DNA of 64,000 bases from Aestuariibacter salexigens DSM 15300 (GTDB taxonomy: Bacteria > Pseudomonadota > Gammaproteobacteria > Enterobacterales > Alteromonadaceae): assembly GCF_000429145.1 (NCBI RefSeq), contig NZ_AUBH01000002.1, forward strand, positions 304,950 through 368,949, given 5' to 3'. The position numbers were made by a program, and so were the translations under genes. Of this stretch, positions 45,513 through 53,918 are shown piece by piece. The notes beneath the pieces are model-generated. The model was not told the DNA's origin and did not search any database. It saw only the letters and a program-made list of their open reading frames with translations. Each line of letters begins with the position of its first letter. The first letter of the stretch is position 1.

Positions 45513-46511
45513 ATGTACAGTGATGAAGATCTCAATACCGCCATAAAGGAAGGGATATTCCAGGCCGACTCTGTCTCACGTTTTCGTCAGCATATGGCTA
45601 ATCTCAAACAGACCGCCCATGTCGATGAAGAAAACTTCAGATTGATTACCGGATTCAATGATGTTTTCGTGGTCGTCGCCAGCGTTCTGCTTTTGGTTTC
45701 GTCTGCCTGGCTAACATCATTTGTCAGTGAGTTTGCTGCCACTGTGGTATTCGCCGGATTGGCGTGGCTGCTGGCCGAGTTCTTCGTTCGTCAACGCCGC
45801 ATGGCACTGCCTGCAATAGTATTGCTGATAGCCTTCCTTGGTGGTGTTGCTGCTGCGCCTATTTCGCTTTATCAACAACCACATGTTTCTGCATTTATTG
45901 CTTCAGGATTATTAACGGCTATCGCTGCATGGGCGCATTGGATGCGTTTTCAGGTGCCGATTACCATTGCCGCTGTGACTGCTGCCATTTTTGCCTGCAT
46001 CTTTGGCGCACTGTTTGCCGTGTATGCACTGTCAAGCGCACTCCTGTTGCCATTGATGTTCATTGCCGGACTGATTACCTTTGTGATGGCAGTTTATTGG
46101 GATTCTACCGACAAGGCGCGCGTGACCCGCCGCTCTGATACGGCTTTCTGGTTGCATTTATTGTCTGCGCCTTTGTTAGTGCATCCGGTGTTCACGTCGC
46201 TGGGCATTACCCAGGGAAGTGGTGATCTTGCCAGCGCGGGCATTGTTCTGGCACTTTATGTGCTGCTGGCTATCGTGTCGATTGCCGTAGACCGTCGCTC
46301 TATCATGGTGTCAGCGTTAATCTATGTCATTTACGCATTTAGCGGTGCACTTGAGCAGTTTGGTATGGTGAATTACAGTTTCGCCGTCACAGGACTGTGC
46401 ATCGGTGCGACCCTGTTGCTGCTATCTGCTTTCTGGCAACCCAGCCGGGCATGGGTCATTAAACGCATGCCTTCACCCGTGCAGCATATTCTCCCTATCG
46501 CTCATTCTTAA
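45513..46511 (+). CDS. Polytopic membrane protein of unknown function (DUF2157/DUF4401-like)
   Basis: A 332-residue protein from the ATG at 45513, which has an AGAGAG ribosome site; the frame is open to 45429. A cytoplasmic N terminus of about 50 residues (EDLNTAIKEGIFQADSVSRFRQH) precedes about ten hydrophobic segments separated by very short loops. The layout recalls the DUF2157/DUF4401 membrane families, but the match is by appearance only. No charged catalytic motif is visible. A hairpin follows the stop. Confidence 0.75.
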   Translation: MYSDEDLNTAIKEGIFQADSVSRFRQHMANLKQTAHVDEENFRLITGFNDVFVVVASVLLLVSSAWLTSFVSEFAATVVFAGLAWLLAEFFVRQRRMALPAIVLLIAFLGGVAAAPISLYQQPHVSAFIASGLLTAIAAWAHWMRFQVPITIAAVTAAIFACIFGALFAVYALSSALLLPLMFIAGLITFVMAVYWDSTDKARVTRRSDTAFWLHLLSAPLLVHPVFTSLGITQGSGDLASAGIVLALYVLLAIVSIAVDRRSIMVSALIYVIYAFSGALEQFGMVNYSFAVTGLCIGATLLLLSAFWQPSRAWVIKRMPSPVQHILPIAHS

Positions 46512-46521
46512 GCACATCGAA

Positions 46522-46547
46522 ACCGGCTGGCATTATTGTCAGCCGGT
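46522..46547 (+). terminator. Hairpin after the polytopic membrane protein gene
   Basis: ACCGGCTG (46522-46529) and CAGCCGGT (46540-46547) form a perfect eight-base stem with a ten-base loop. No strong T run follows, so it is a weak or Rho-dependent terminator candidate. Confidence 0.55.
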
Positions 46548-46704
46548 ATTCAAACTCTCACGTCTATGACGGTGTGATCCTGTTATACGCATCAGATATT
46601 CATCGTGTGTATAAAAACAGGTACCAAAAACTCTGTAAAATCATTTCATTAGCTATAGTTGTAGACAGTATTCTAAACAATGCCGTCACTATACGTTCTT
46701 AATT

Positions 46705-49700
46705 ATGCTTAGAAATCGATTTCGTCTGCACAAAAAGACCAGGATGTTGTTATCACCTCTGGCGCTATTCACCTGCTTGTCCTTGCTATATGTCAGTCCT
46801 GCTTATGCGGTGGGGGACTGGTTAAAAGCCCAGCCTTCACTCACTGTTACGGCGATAGTCGGTGCCCTGACAGCACTGCTGTTGGTTGTGCTTATTCTGT
46901 TTTTTTCTGCGCGAGGAAAAGCGACGCGTGCGCTGCGCAACAGCGAAGACATGACATCGCAGCGTGATGAACAGGCGTCACTGTTGATGGGGTTAAGTAC
47001 GGGGGTGCTGCATTTAGATTCGCAGCAGCACATTATTTATGCAAACCGGGTGGCGGCATACCTGTTTAACGCAAAACCAGAACAATTGCAGGGCAAGCGT
47101 CTGCAAGATCTGTTAAGCGATGAAGACGCACAGTACATCAGCCGTATCATTAGCAGCGGAGTATTCACGCGGCATCAGAGTTTTCTGCACGCTCGCAAAC
47201 GGCATGTCGATTTTGGTGTCACGCCGAAGTTCAAATTGGTGCCCGGCATTGACACCGTGATCGTTATCGAAGATGTCACTGAGTTACAGGGGCAGGTTGA
47301 TGATAAAAGCTCACAGCTCAGTGATACCGAACAGCTTCTTCGCGATGCCGACATAGGTAGACTCAAGGTTGATTTTGAACATGATCAGGTCGACACAGAC
47401 GATACATTTGAGACGCTGATTGGTGAACTGTCAGAAAAACTGGATGGCAGTCTCAATACGCTGCGGCAGGTTATCGGCGATAAAGATCTGGTGCATTGGA
47501 ACAAGGCTGTAGAAGAAGCCCGCCAAGGGCAGCCTATTGACCTTAAATGCCGCATTAAAACCGTCACGGGTGATGTACTTTGTCAACTGTCCAGCACCGC
47601 GACTCTGGCTGATGAGGAAGGTAAGGTTCAGCACATCCATATCGCCGTATTGCCACAGAATGAGTTAGCTGAGGCTCAGCAGCGTATCGATCAGCTAAGT
47701 CAACGAATCAAACACTTGTTGGTTGCGTTGCCTTCTGCGGTCTATGTGGTTGATGAAGAACAGCAGCTAACCGAATGCAACGCGGCATTTGAAAAAATGT
47801 TTGCTACCAAGCTCAGCAAAATAGAGGGACAACCTGTTACTGAATTAAGCTGCTTTGCTGAGCAGATAAAAGCGCTGCACAGTACTAAAGAAACGCAACG
47901 ATTCAGCGTATCCTCGGCCAAAGGCCGGGAAGTGCAGTGCGAACTTGCTAATGGCAAGCAGGCCACCCTGAGATTTCATTTGAAGCCGTATAAAAGCGCG
48001 GTCGATAACCGTGGTGGCACCATCGTCATTGTAGAGGACATTAGTGAGCTGCGCGAGGCTGAAGCGATTGCAGAGATGGAACAAAAACGCTTTTCCAATC
48101 TCATTGATCTGGCTCCATTGGGTATCGCTATTATCGATCAGAACGACCATATCACTCGCGCCAACCTGACATTGCAGGAGCGCCTGGGGCTGAACGAAAA
48201 AGAGCTGGCCGAACAGGATTTCTATCAGCTGTTTTATGACCCCAGTAACGCGGGCAAAGCCGCGCGCAATCTTCACTCCAGCGGTCGTCTGAGAGATTTT
48301 CAGGCAACCTTAAAAGGCAAGGGCGGCGTTATGCATCCCAGCGAATTGCAGATTGACCTGTTTGACCGACAGGCACAAAGCTATTTGTGCTGGGTTGCCG
48401 ATACCAGTGATAAGCAATTCCAGGTAGACAAATTCGACAACCTGTTGGAGCACTCCGGTGTCCCTATGGCGGTGCTGTCCACCGACGGATTCACACGCAT
48501 CAATCCCGCCGCCTGTGAGTTCTTTGCACTTGACCGTGAGCAGCAGCTTTTGGGTAAGTACCCTTACGAAGAAAGTATCAACGTTGGCCATGATGAAGTC
48601 ATCCAGCTTAAGGCCAAAATTGAACAGGTAGAACTTACCGGACGGGCTCAAACCATGCCGTGGGAGTTTATTCTGGACGGCTCTACGTTGCCTTGTCAGG
48701 CAACCTATGTGCCTATGTTCAGAGGTCGTGAATTAGAGTCGGTATTGTGTATATGGATGGACATGCGCGCCCTGACTGAGGCCGACAAAGCTCGACAGGA
48801 AGCACTCAGCAAAGCCCAACAGGCCGAGCAGGAAGCGTCAGAAAAGCTGCAAATGCTCAAGAGCAGCCAACAGGAGCTTGCCAGCAAGGCTAAATCACTG
48901 GCCGAAACCGAGTCGCAACTGCAGGCGGCTAAGCAGGACCTTACTGAGAAGCAAAGTCAGATAAGTGACCTGCAGCAGGCTCACGATGAAATGACCGCTA
49001 ATCTGGAAAAACTGCAGGGTGACTACACCCAAAGTCGTGAAATGCTGGCCGCAGAACAGGCCAATAATGCGGAGCTCGAGGCCCAGTTAGAGCAGAGTAC
49101 AGCTAAAGTCAGTGGCCTTGAGAAACAGCGCAATCAGATTGCCGATGCACTGCAAAATAGCGAAAAGCAATTCCAACGTGCCAAACAACAGCTGGCAGAG
49201 AGTGAGCAAACGACCAAGCGTCTCGAGCTGGAACGTGAAGAACAAAAACAGCAGCTGCAGCAATATGCCGATCAAATCGATAGCCTGAAGTCGGATATAC
49301 AAAGTAAAGATCAGCAGATTCATGACGTAAGCGGTCAAATCAGTCATCTGCAATCGCAGTTGGCCAGCTCCAGCCAGACCAGTGACAAACTTAAGCAGGC
49401 CCTGATCAATCAGCGTAAAGCCAGTGAACAGGCTGAAAAGCAGCGCCGTGAATTAGAGCAGGCATGGCGACTTGCAGAGTCTGAAGCGACTAACAAAGCC
49501 AGACATATCGAACACTTGCAGCACGAAATGCACAAGTTTGAAGAGCTTTCGAATCAGCAAAAAGGCGATCTGGAGCAGCAGCAACAGGCACTGCAGGAGG
49601 AGCTGGAAGCTAAACAGCGTCAACTGCAGGAAACCATGCAGGCATTAGAGGCATCGAAGCGCGAGTCTGAGCAGGAGAAGGCTGAGAAAGAGGCACAGCG

Positions 49701-51921
49701 CCAGCACTTTGAGAAGCTGCAAGCTGAGATCCAGGAAGCAGAGCGACGGGCTGAAGAGCAACAGGCGCAAATGGCTGAAGCGGACAAAAAGTGGCAGCAA
49801 CAGCAACAGGCATTGCAAAGCGAGCTGGCAGATAAGCAAAACAAATTACTCGAAACCGAGAAGGTGTTGCTTGAAGCACAGCGTCAATCAGAGAAAGAAA
49901 AGGCTGAAAAAGAGGCGCAGCAACGTTTCCTCGAACAGCTGAAGGCTGAGATGGCGGAAGTTGAAAAACGTACCGCTGAGCAGCAGGCCCAGATCGCCGA
50001 AGCCGAACAGCGTTATCAGCAGCAACAGCAGGAACTGCAGCGGGAGCTGGAAGAGAAGCAGCGCCGTTTGCAGGAAACCGAGCAGGGACTGCTAGCGGCG
50101 CAGAAGCAGGCAGAAGCTGACAAGGCGGAAAGGGCTAAACAGCAGGAAATATTCGACAAACTGAAGTCAGAATTACAGGAAGTTGAAAAGCGCACCAGTG
50201 AACAGGAACGCAAGCATGAAGAATCAGATGAGCAGTGGCAGCAGCGACAGCGTGCACTTCAGCAGGAGCTGGAAAACAAACAGCAACAGCTAGCCAAAGC
50301 ACAGTCTGATATTGAAGATACCCGTCGTCAGGCTGAACAGGAGCGTGAAGAAAAAGCGCGCCAGCAGCAAATATTCGACAAGCAAAAGGCCGAACTGGCA
50401 GAGCTGGAAAAACGCACGGAAGAGCAGCAGCGCAAAATGGCGGAAAGTGATCAGCACTGGCGTGAAACTCAGGCCGCTATGCAGCAGGAACTTGAAGCCA
50501 AGCAACAGCAGCTGGCTGATGCACAGGCCAAGTTGGAAGAAAATGAGCGACAGGCTGAAGCAGAGAGAGCAGAGAAAGAGCGCCAGCAGCAGATATTTGA
50601 GCAGTTGAAGGCGGAGCTACAAGAAGTAGAAAGTCGCTCTAATGATCAGCAACGCCGTATGGCCGAAACGGATGACGAATGGCAGCAGCGTCAGCAGCAG
50701 ATGCAACAAGAGCTGGAAGCTAAACAGCAGGAGTTGTTGGATGCACGCACCCGTCTGGAGGAAAACCAGCGTCAGTCTGACGAAGAGAAACTGGCGAGGC
50801 TGGCTCAGCAGAAAAAACTCGAACAGTTAAAAGTAGAGCTTTCAGACGTCGAGCTAAGAGCCACCAAACAGAAAGAGATGATGGAAGGCAGCGACGAACA
50901 GTGGCGACAGCATCGTGAAGAAATTGAGCAGCAGAAAGCTCAATTGCAGAAAGCACTGGAAGAAGCCAAACGTCAGAATGAAGCGATGCAAAGTAAGCTG
51001 AAAGGATCGCTTTCTGAGCTTAAGCAGGCCGAAAGTCAGGTTAATGAAACACGCTCGGCTGAACAAAAGCTACAGGATGAATTAAATGCCGCCAAGCACG
51101 AGGCTGAAGAGTTGCAGAAGCGCCTCAAACAGCAGGAAAAACAGGAACTGGCGCTACAACAGCAACTTGCCGAGCAACAAAAGGCATTGCAGGCACGCGA
51201 AGCGAATATCAATAACCTGGAATCTGCACAGAAACAGTTAACGGAAAAACTGCGTTCTGTCCAGAACGAATACCAGCAGACTAAAGCGTCGCTGAGCAAG
51301 CAGGATAACAGTCAGTCTGAACTGGCTGAGCAGTTGAAAACACTGGAGCAGGAGCTCCAGCAGAGTAAACAGCAACTGACCAGTAAAGAACAGGCCCTGG
51401 TAAATGCACAGCAGCAGCTTCAGAGCAGCAAGTCAGCGCTCAAAGAGCAGGAGCAGGCTCTGGTTGCAGCGCATAAGGAAGAGTTAAAGCAGGCTCAGCA
51501 AATGGCCAAACAGGCCGAAGGAGGAACGCCGTCAGATGCTAAGCCGATACCTGAGTTTGCCAAGCAGGAAATGCCGGATAGTCCTGAAATCTGGTTCGAC
51601 TTACTGCCATACTTACAGAAGAATCCACATGCTGGATCGCTCGCTCAGGCACTGACAAAGTTAATGGATGAGCTGGAAACGTGCACCAACGCACTGGACG
51701 ATGCGGTGCAAAACGAAAACCTCGGGCCGCTGGTGACCAATGGTAAGAACATGCTGAAACTGGCCCAGCGCATTAACTCAGAGCCTCTGATTGATATGGC
51801 GACGCGCCTGGAGGCCGATGCCACCGGCCGCAATATCGACAGTATAAGTATTTTCTGGCCCACCTTTAAGCGTGCGCTAATGAGCACGTTGCGGGTGATC
51901 TACTCGCATGTGAATGGTTAG
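46705..51921 (+). CDS. Giant membrane PAS sensor with about 915-residue coiled coil and HPt-like C-terminal domain
   Basis: A 1738-residue protein. Two hydrophobic segments lie at about residues 13-36 and 48-70. PAS-like domains follow at about 90-190, 335-445, 457-570 and 579-690; a more divergent one is possible at 215-320. Typical pieces are STGVLHLDSQQHIIYANRVAA, PSAVYVVDEEQQLTECNAAF and APLGIAIIDQNDHITRANLT (each read in part). From about 692 to 1607 the chain is almost pure Gln/Glu/Lys/Ala coiled coil, including six exact 74-residue repeats. The last 115 residues form a helical domain with a faint HPt look but no phosphoacceptor His. I find no kinase, GGDEF, EAL, chemoreceptor or DNA-binding domain. 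Function is unknown. Confidence 0.85.
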   Translation: MLRNRFRLHKKTRMLLSPLALFTCLSLLYVSPAYAVGDWLKAQPSLTVTAIVGALTALLLVVLILFFSARGKATRALRNSEDMTSQRDEQASLLMGLSTGVLHLDSQQHIIYANRVAAYLFNAKPEQLQGKRLQDLLSDEDAQYISRIISSGVFTRHQSFLHARKRHVDFGVTPKFKLVPGIDTVIVIEDVTELQGQVDDKSSQLSDTEQLLRDADIGRLKVDFEHDQVDTDDTFETLIGELSEKLDGSLNTLRQVIGDKDLVHWNKAVEEARQGQPIDLKCRIKTVTGDVLCQLSSTATLADEEGKVQHIHIAVLPQNELAEAQQRIDQLSQRIKHLLVALPSAVYVVDEEQQLTECNAAFEKMFATKLSKIEGQPVTELSCFAEQIKALHSTKETQRFSVSSAKGREVQCELANGKQATLRFHLKPYKSAVDNRGGTIVIVEDISELREAEAIAEMEQKRFSNLIDLAPLGIAIIDQNDHITRANLTLQERLGLNEKELAEQDFYQLFYDPSNAGKAARNLHSSGRLRDFQATLKGKGGVMHPSELQIDLFDRQAQSYLCWVADTSDKQFQVDKFDNLLEHSGVPMAVLSTDGFTRINPAACEFFALDREQQLLGKYPYEESINVGHDEVIQLKAKIEQVELTGRAQTMPWEFILDGSTLPCQATYVPMFRGRELESVLCIWMDMRALTEADKARQEALSKAQQAEQEASEKLQMLKSSQQELASKAKSLAETESQLQAAKQDLTEKQSQISDLQQAHDEMTANLEKLQGDYTQSREMLAAEQANNAELEAQLEQSTAKVSGLEKQRNQIADALQNSEKQFQRAKQQLAESEQTTKRLELEREEQKQQLQQYADQIDSLKSDIQSKDQQIHDVSGQISHLQSQLASSSQTSDKLKQALINQRKASEQAEKQRRELEQAWRLAESEATNKARHIEHLQHEMHKFEELSNQQKGDLEQQQQALQEELEAKQRQLQETMQALEASKRESEQEKAEKEAQRQHFEKLQAEIQEAERRAEEQQAQMAEADKKWQQQQQALQSELADKQNKLLETEKVLLEAQRQSEKEKAEKEAQQRFLEQLKAEMAEVEKRTAEQQAQIAEAEQRYQQQQQELQRELEEKQRRLQETEQGLLAAQKQAEADKAERAKQQEIFDKLKSELQEVEKRTSEQERKHEESDEQWQQRQRALQQELENKQQQLAKAQSDIEDTRRQAEQEREEKARQQQIFDKQKAELAELEKRTEEQQRKMAESDQHWRETQAAMQQELEAKQQQLADAQAKLEENERQAEAERAEKERQQQIFEQLKAELQEVESRSNDQQRRMAETDDEWQQRQQQMQQELEAKQQELLDARTRLEENQRQSDEEKLARLAQQKKLEQLKVELSDVELRATKQKEMMEGSDEQWRQHREEIEQQKAQLQKALEEAKRQNEAMQSKLKGSLSELKQAESQVNETRSAEQKLQDELNAAKHEAEELQKRLKQQEKQELALQQQLAEQQKALQAREANINNLESAQKQLTEKLRSVQNEYQQTKASLSKQDNSQSELAEQLKTLEQELQQSKQQLTSKEQALVNAQQQLQSSKSALKEQEQALVAAHKEELKQAQQMAKQAEGGTPSDAKPIPEFAKQEMPDSPEIWFDLLPYLQKNPHAGSLAQALTKLMDELETCTNALDDAVQNENLGPLVTNGKNMLKLAQRINSEPLIDMATRLEADATGRNIDSISIFWPTFKRALMSTLRVIYSHVNG
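49570..50901 (+). repeat. Six tandem 222-bp (74-residue) coding repeats
   Basis: Aromatic residues recur at 49792 (W), 50014 (Y), 50236 (W), 50458 (W), 50680 (W) and 50902 (W), exactly 222 bases apart; a unit starting with Leu at 49570 precedes them. Each unit runs through an LQ.EL..KQ..L block, an E.A..EK...Q block, a (F/L)..LK.E...VE.R block and an MAE.D.QW-like end. DNA identity between units has diverged, while length has not changed by even one codon. Confidence 0.95.
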
Positions 51922-51978
51922 ATGTGATTTTTGTGCGGACTTTTTTGTGAGAGATGTATGGTGGTTTCAGTTCTGATG

Positions 51979-52806
51979 CTAATCAGCTTGGTTTTGGAGC
52001 AATCCATATTTGCTGAAGATACGCTGTTTAATGCGGTCTAGCTCGCCAGATTCAGTCAGTTCGAGCAGCCTGGCATCAACACGACTGAGTATGTTCTGGT
52101 GAGGTGAGTGTTGAGATATAAACAAATGCCATTGCACCTGCTCAATAACCGGCGATGTAAGGGTCACAAGCTGCTCGGAAAGTCCCAGTTGTTGGGCTTG
52201 ATACCGCACGATTTCAGCTTGCTCAACATAAATATCGGCGCGTAGTTCTGTGAGCATTTCAGGGATACGCCATGCCTCGGTTACTTGTGTCGCATTGCGC
52301 CAGTGCTGGAAGTTAGCAATATGCCAGCCTGAGCCACGCATAAAAACAAGCGCGAGCTTTTTCGCAAAGGTATCTAAATCCGCTTTTGTTGATATGCCGA
52401 GAATGTCTTGCAGATAAGGATTATTGTTGGCCGTGTGAATGACCATATCCGTGGTGTAAAACGGAATGGAAGTGCGCTCAGTATATCGCTCTCGTTCTGG
52501 TGTTACGACGGTAAAAAAACCGTCCATGTCTCCCTCTTCTACCAGCAGCTGGCAACGTTTCCACGGGCACGTCACGTGTTTTACCCTTAGACCCAACTGA
52601 GCGGAGAGGATCTCATCGACAAAGTCGACCTGTAACCCCACTGCTTTGCCGTCCTGCTCCCACACGAAGGGTTTGTAAGCATCGCTATAGACGATTGAAA
52701 TGGTGTCACTGGCACGCACAAGATGCGTGAAAAGCAACATAAAACATGCCAGGACTACATAACATGAGCGAGAATGCTTATCGATGCAACGGAATGGTAC
52801 TGCCAA
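51979..52806 (-). CDS. Periplasmic solute-binding protein, family 3-like
   Basis: A 275-residue exported protein with a signal peptide ending near VRASD. The mature protein starts TISIVYSDAYKPFVWEQDGKAVGLQVDFVDEI (read in part as KPFVWEQDG and GLQVDFVDEI), typical of extracellular solute-binding family 3, and includes GDMDGFFTVVTPERE. No ABC permease or ATPase gene is adjacent, so it may be an orphan binding protein or belong to the polar-amino-acid-like family that feeds sensors. Ligand unknown. Confidence 0.83.
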   Translation of the reverse strand: MAVPFRCIDKHSRSCYVVLACFMLLFTHLVRASDTISIVYSDAYKPFVWEQDGKAVGLQVDFVDEILSAQLGLRVKHVTCPWKRCQLLVEEGDMDGFFTVVTPERERYTERTSIPFYTTDMVIHTANNNPYLQDILGISTKADLDTFAKKLALVFMRGSGWHIANFQHWRNATQVTEAWRIPEMLTELRADIYVEQAEIVRYQAQQLGLSEQLVTLTSPVIEQVQWHLFISQHSPHQNILSRVDARLLELTESGELDRIKQRIFSKYGLLQNQAD

Positions 52807-52908
52807 TGCTAACCCACTACCTAAAAAGTACGCTGAGCGATAGTTTAACCCACTCTTGTCATTTACGCTTCTACGGCAAGACGTGTTATACGCAATTCGC
52901 GACAGCGC

Positions 52909-53856
52909 TTACTGTAAAAAGGCTTGCACCGGAACTACGGTGCGTTGCGGGTCTTCCTCATGCGGAACATGGCCAAGTTCATTAAAGATGACTAGCTCAT
53001 TATTCGGAATTTCTTCGGCAAAGCGGTGAGCGAATTTAAGCGGGATAAGTTTATCCTTCGCGCCCCAAATGATCAGGGTGGGTTGCGTAATCGTGGGCAC
53101 TTTGTCAGCCAAAGGCCCTGGCTTGGTTTGCACGAATCTCTGTGCCAGAGCGGCCCGATTACCTTCACGCTGGGTGAGCTCGTAATAACGTTCTATCACA
53201 TCATCACTGACCTTGTCTGGATCGCCATACACATTTTTCACACTTCTGGCGATCAGCCACCTCGGAAGGAAGTTGGTCAACACGGACTTAGCCAGTTTGT
53301 TCTGGCTTAACTTGAACGCCAGCGGGACTGACTCAGCGTCATAGGGGTATCCACTGGCATCCACCAACACCAGTTTATTCACTCGCGTGTCAAACATTAC
53401 GGCCGTTGCCCAGGCAATGTAACCACCTAAAGAATTACCAGCCAGGGTTGCCCGCTCAATATTCAGCGCGTCCATCAGCGCAATAACCACCTGTGCATAT
53501 CGCTCAATGGTGTAATTATTATCAGGCGCTGGACCCGTCAGTCCAAAGGCGGGTAAATCAAACCGAATCACTCTGTGCTGATTTTTCAATTCGTCAGTCC
53601 AGCCGTCCCAGGTATGCAGGCTGGCACCAGTGCCATGGATCAGAATAATGGGAGTATCATCCTGTTTGGGTCCTTCATCCCTGACATGTACCTGCATGCC
53701 CGCCACCTCAATAAACTGTGAGGGCGAGGCGGCCCAACGCTCGGTTAGCTCACTGACAGGCTTATCCGGCATTTTTTGTGTCTGGATATAAATCAACAGG
53801 GCAGCGATAAGCGCCACCATCACTGTAACGACGATTTTGAGTGTCTTAACGAGCAT
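52909..53856 (-). CDS. Membrane-anchored alpha/beta hydrolase
   Basis: A 315-residue hydrolase. I prefer the ATG at 53856 to the in-frame GTG at 53868 because the GTG lies only 11 bases from the terminator of the upstream gene. One N-terminal membrane anchor (VVTVMVALIAALLIYI) is followed by the fold: oxyanion loop ILIHGTGAS, nucleophile elbow LAGNSLGGYIAW with catalytic Ser, Asp in WGAKDKLIP and His in LGHVPHEE. All three catalytic residues are present. Substrate unknown. Confidence 0.88.
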   Translation of the reverse strand: MLVKTLKIVVTVMVALIAALLIYIQTQKMPDKPVSELTERWAASPSQFIEVAGMQVHVRDEGPKQDDTPIILIHGTGASLHTWDGWTDELKNQHRVIRFDLPAFGLTGPAPDNNYTIERYAQVVIALMDALNIERATLAGNSLGGYIAWATAVMFDTRVNKLVLVDASGYPYDAESVPLAFKLSQNKLAKSVLTNFLPRWLIARSVKNVYGDPDKVSDDVIERYYELTQREGNRAALAQRFVQTKPGPLADKVPTITQPTLIIWGAKDKLIPLKFAHRFAEEIPNNELVIFNELGHVPHEEDPQRTVVPVQAFLQ

Positions 53857-53878
53857 ACATCGGGCCACGTTTGTTTTG

Positions 53879-53908
53879 AAAAGTGCCGATCAATACGCTG
53901 ATCGGCAC
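53879..53908 (-). terminator. Intrinsic terminator of the S9 peptidase gene
   Basis: On the leftward strand GTGCCGATCA-GCGTAT-TGATCGGCAC forms a perfect ten-base stem followed by TTTT. It begins ten bases past the peptidase stop. Confidence 0.8.
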
Positions 53909-53918
53909 GGATGGTTTA

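Noticed and set aside
49610..50213. Leftward Cys/Ser/Leu-rich open frames opposite the coiled coil
   Set aside because: They are the antisense of Gln/Glu/Lys codon repeats, with low-complexity translation and no start signals.
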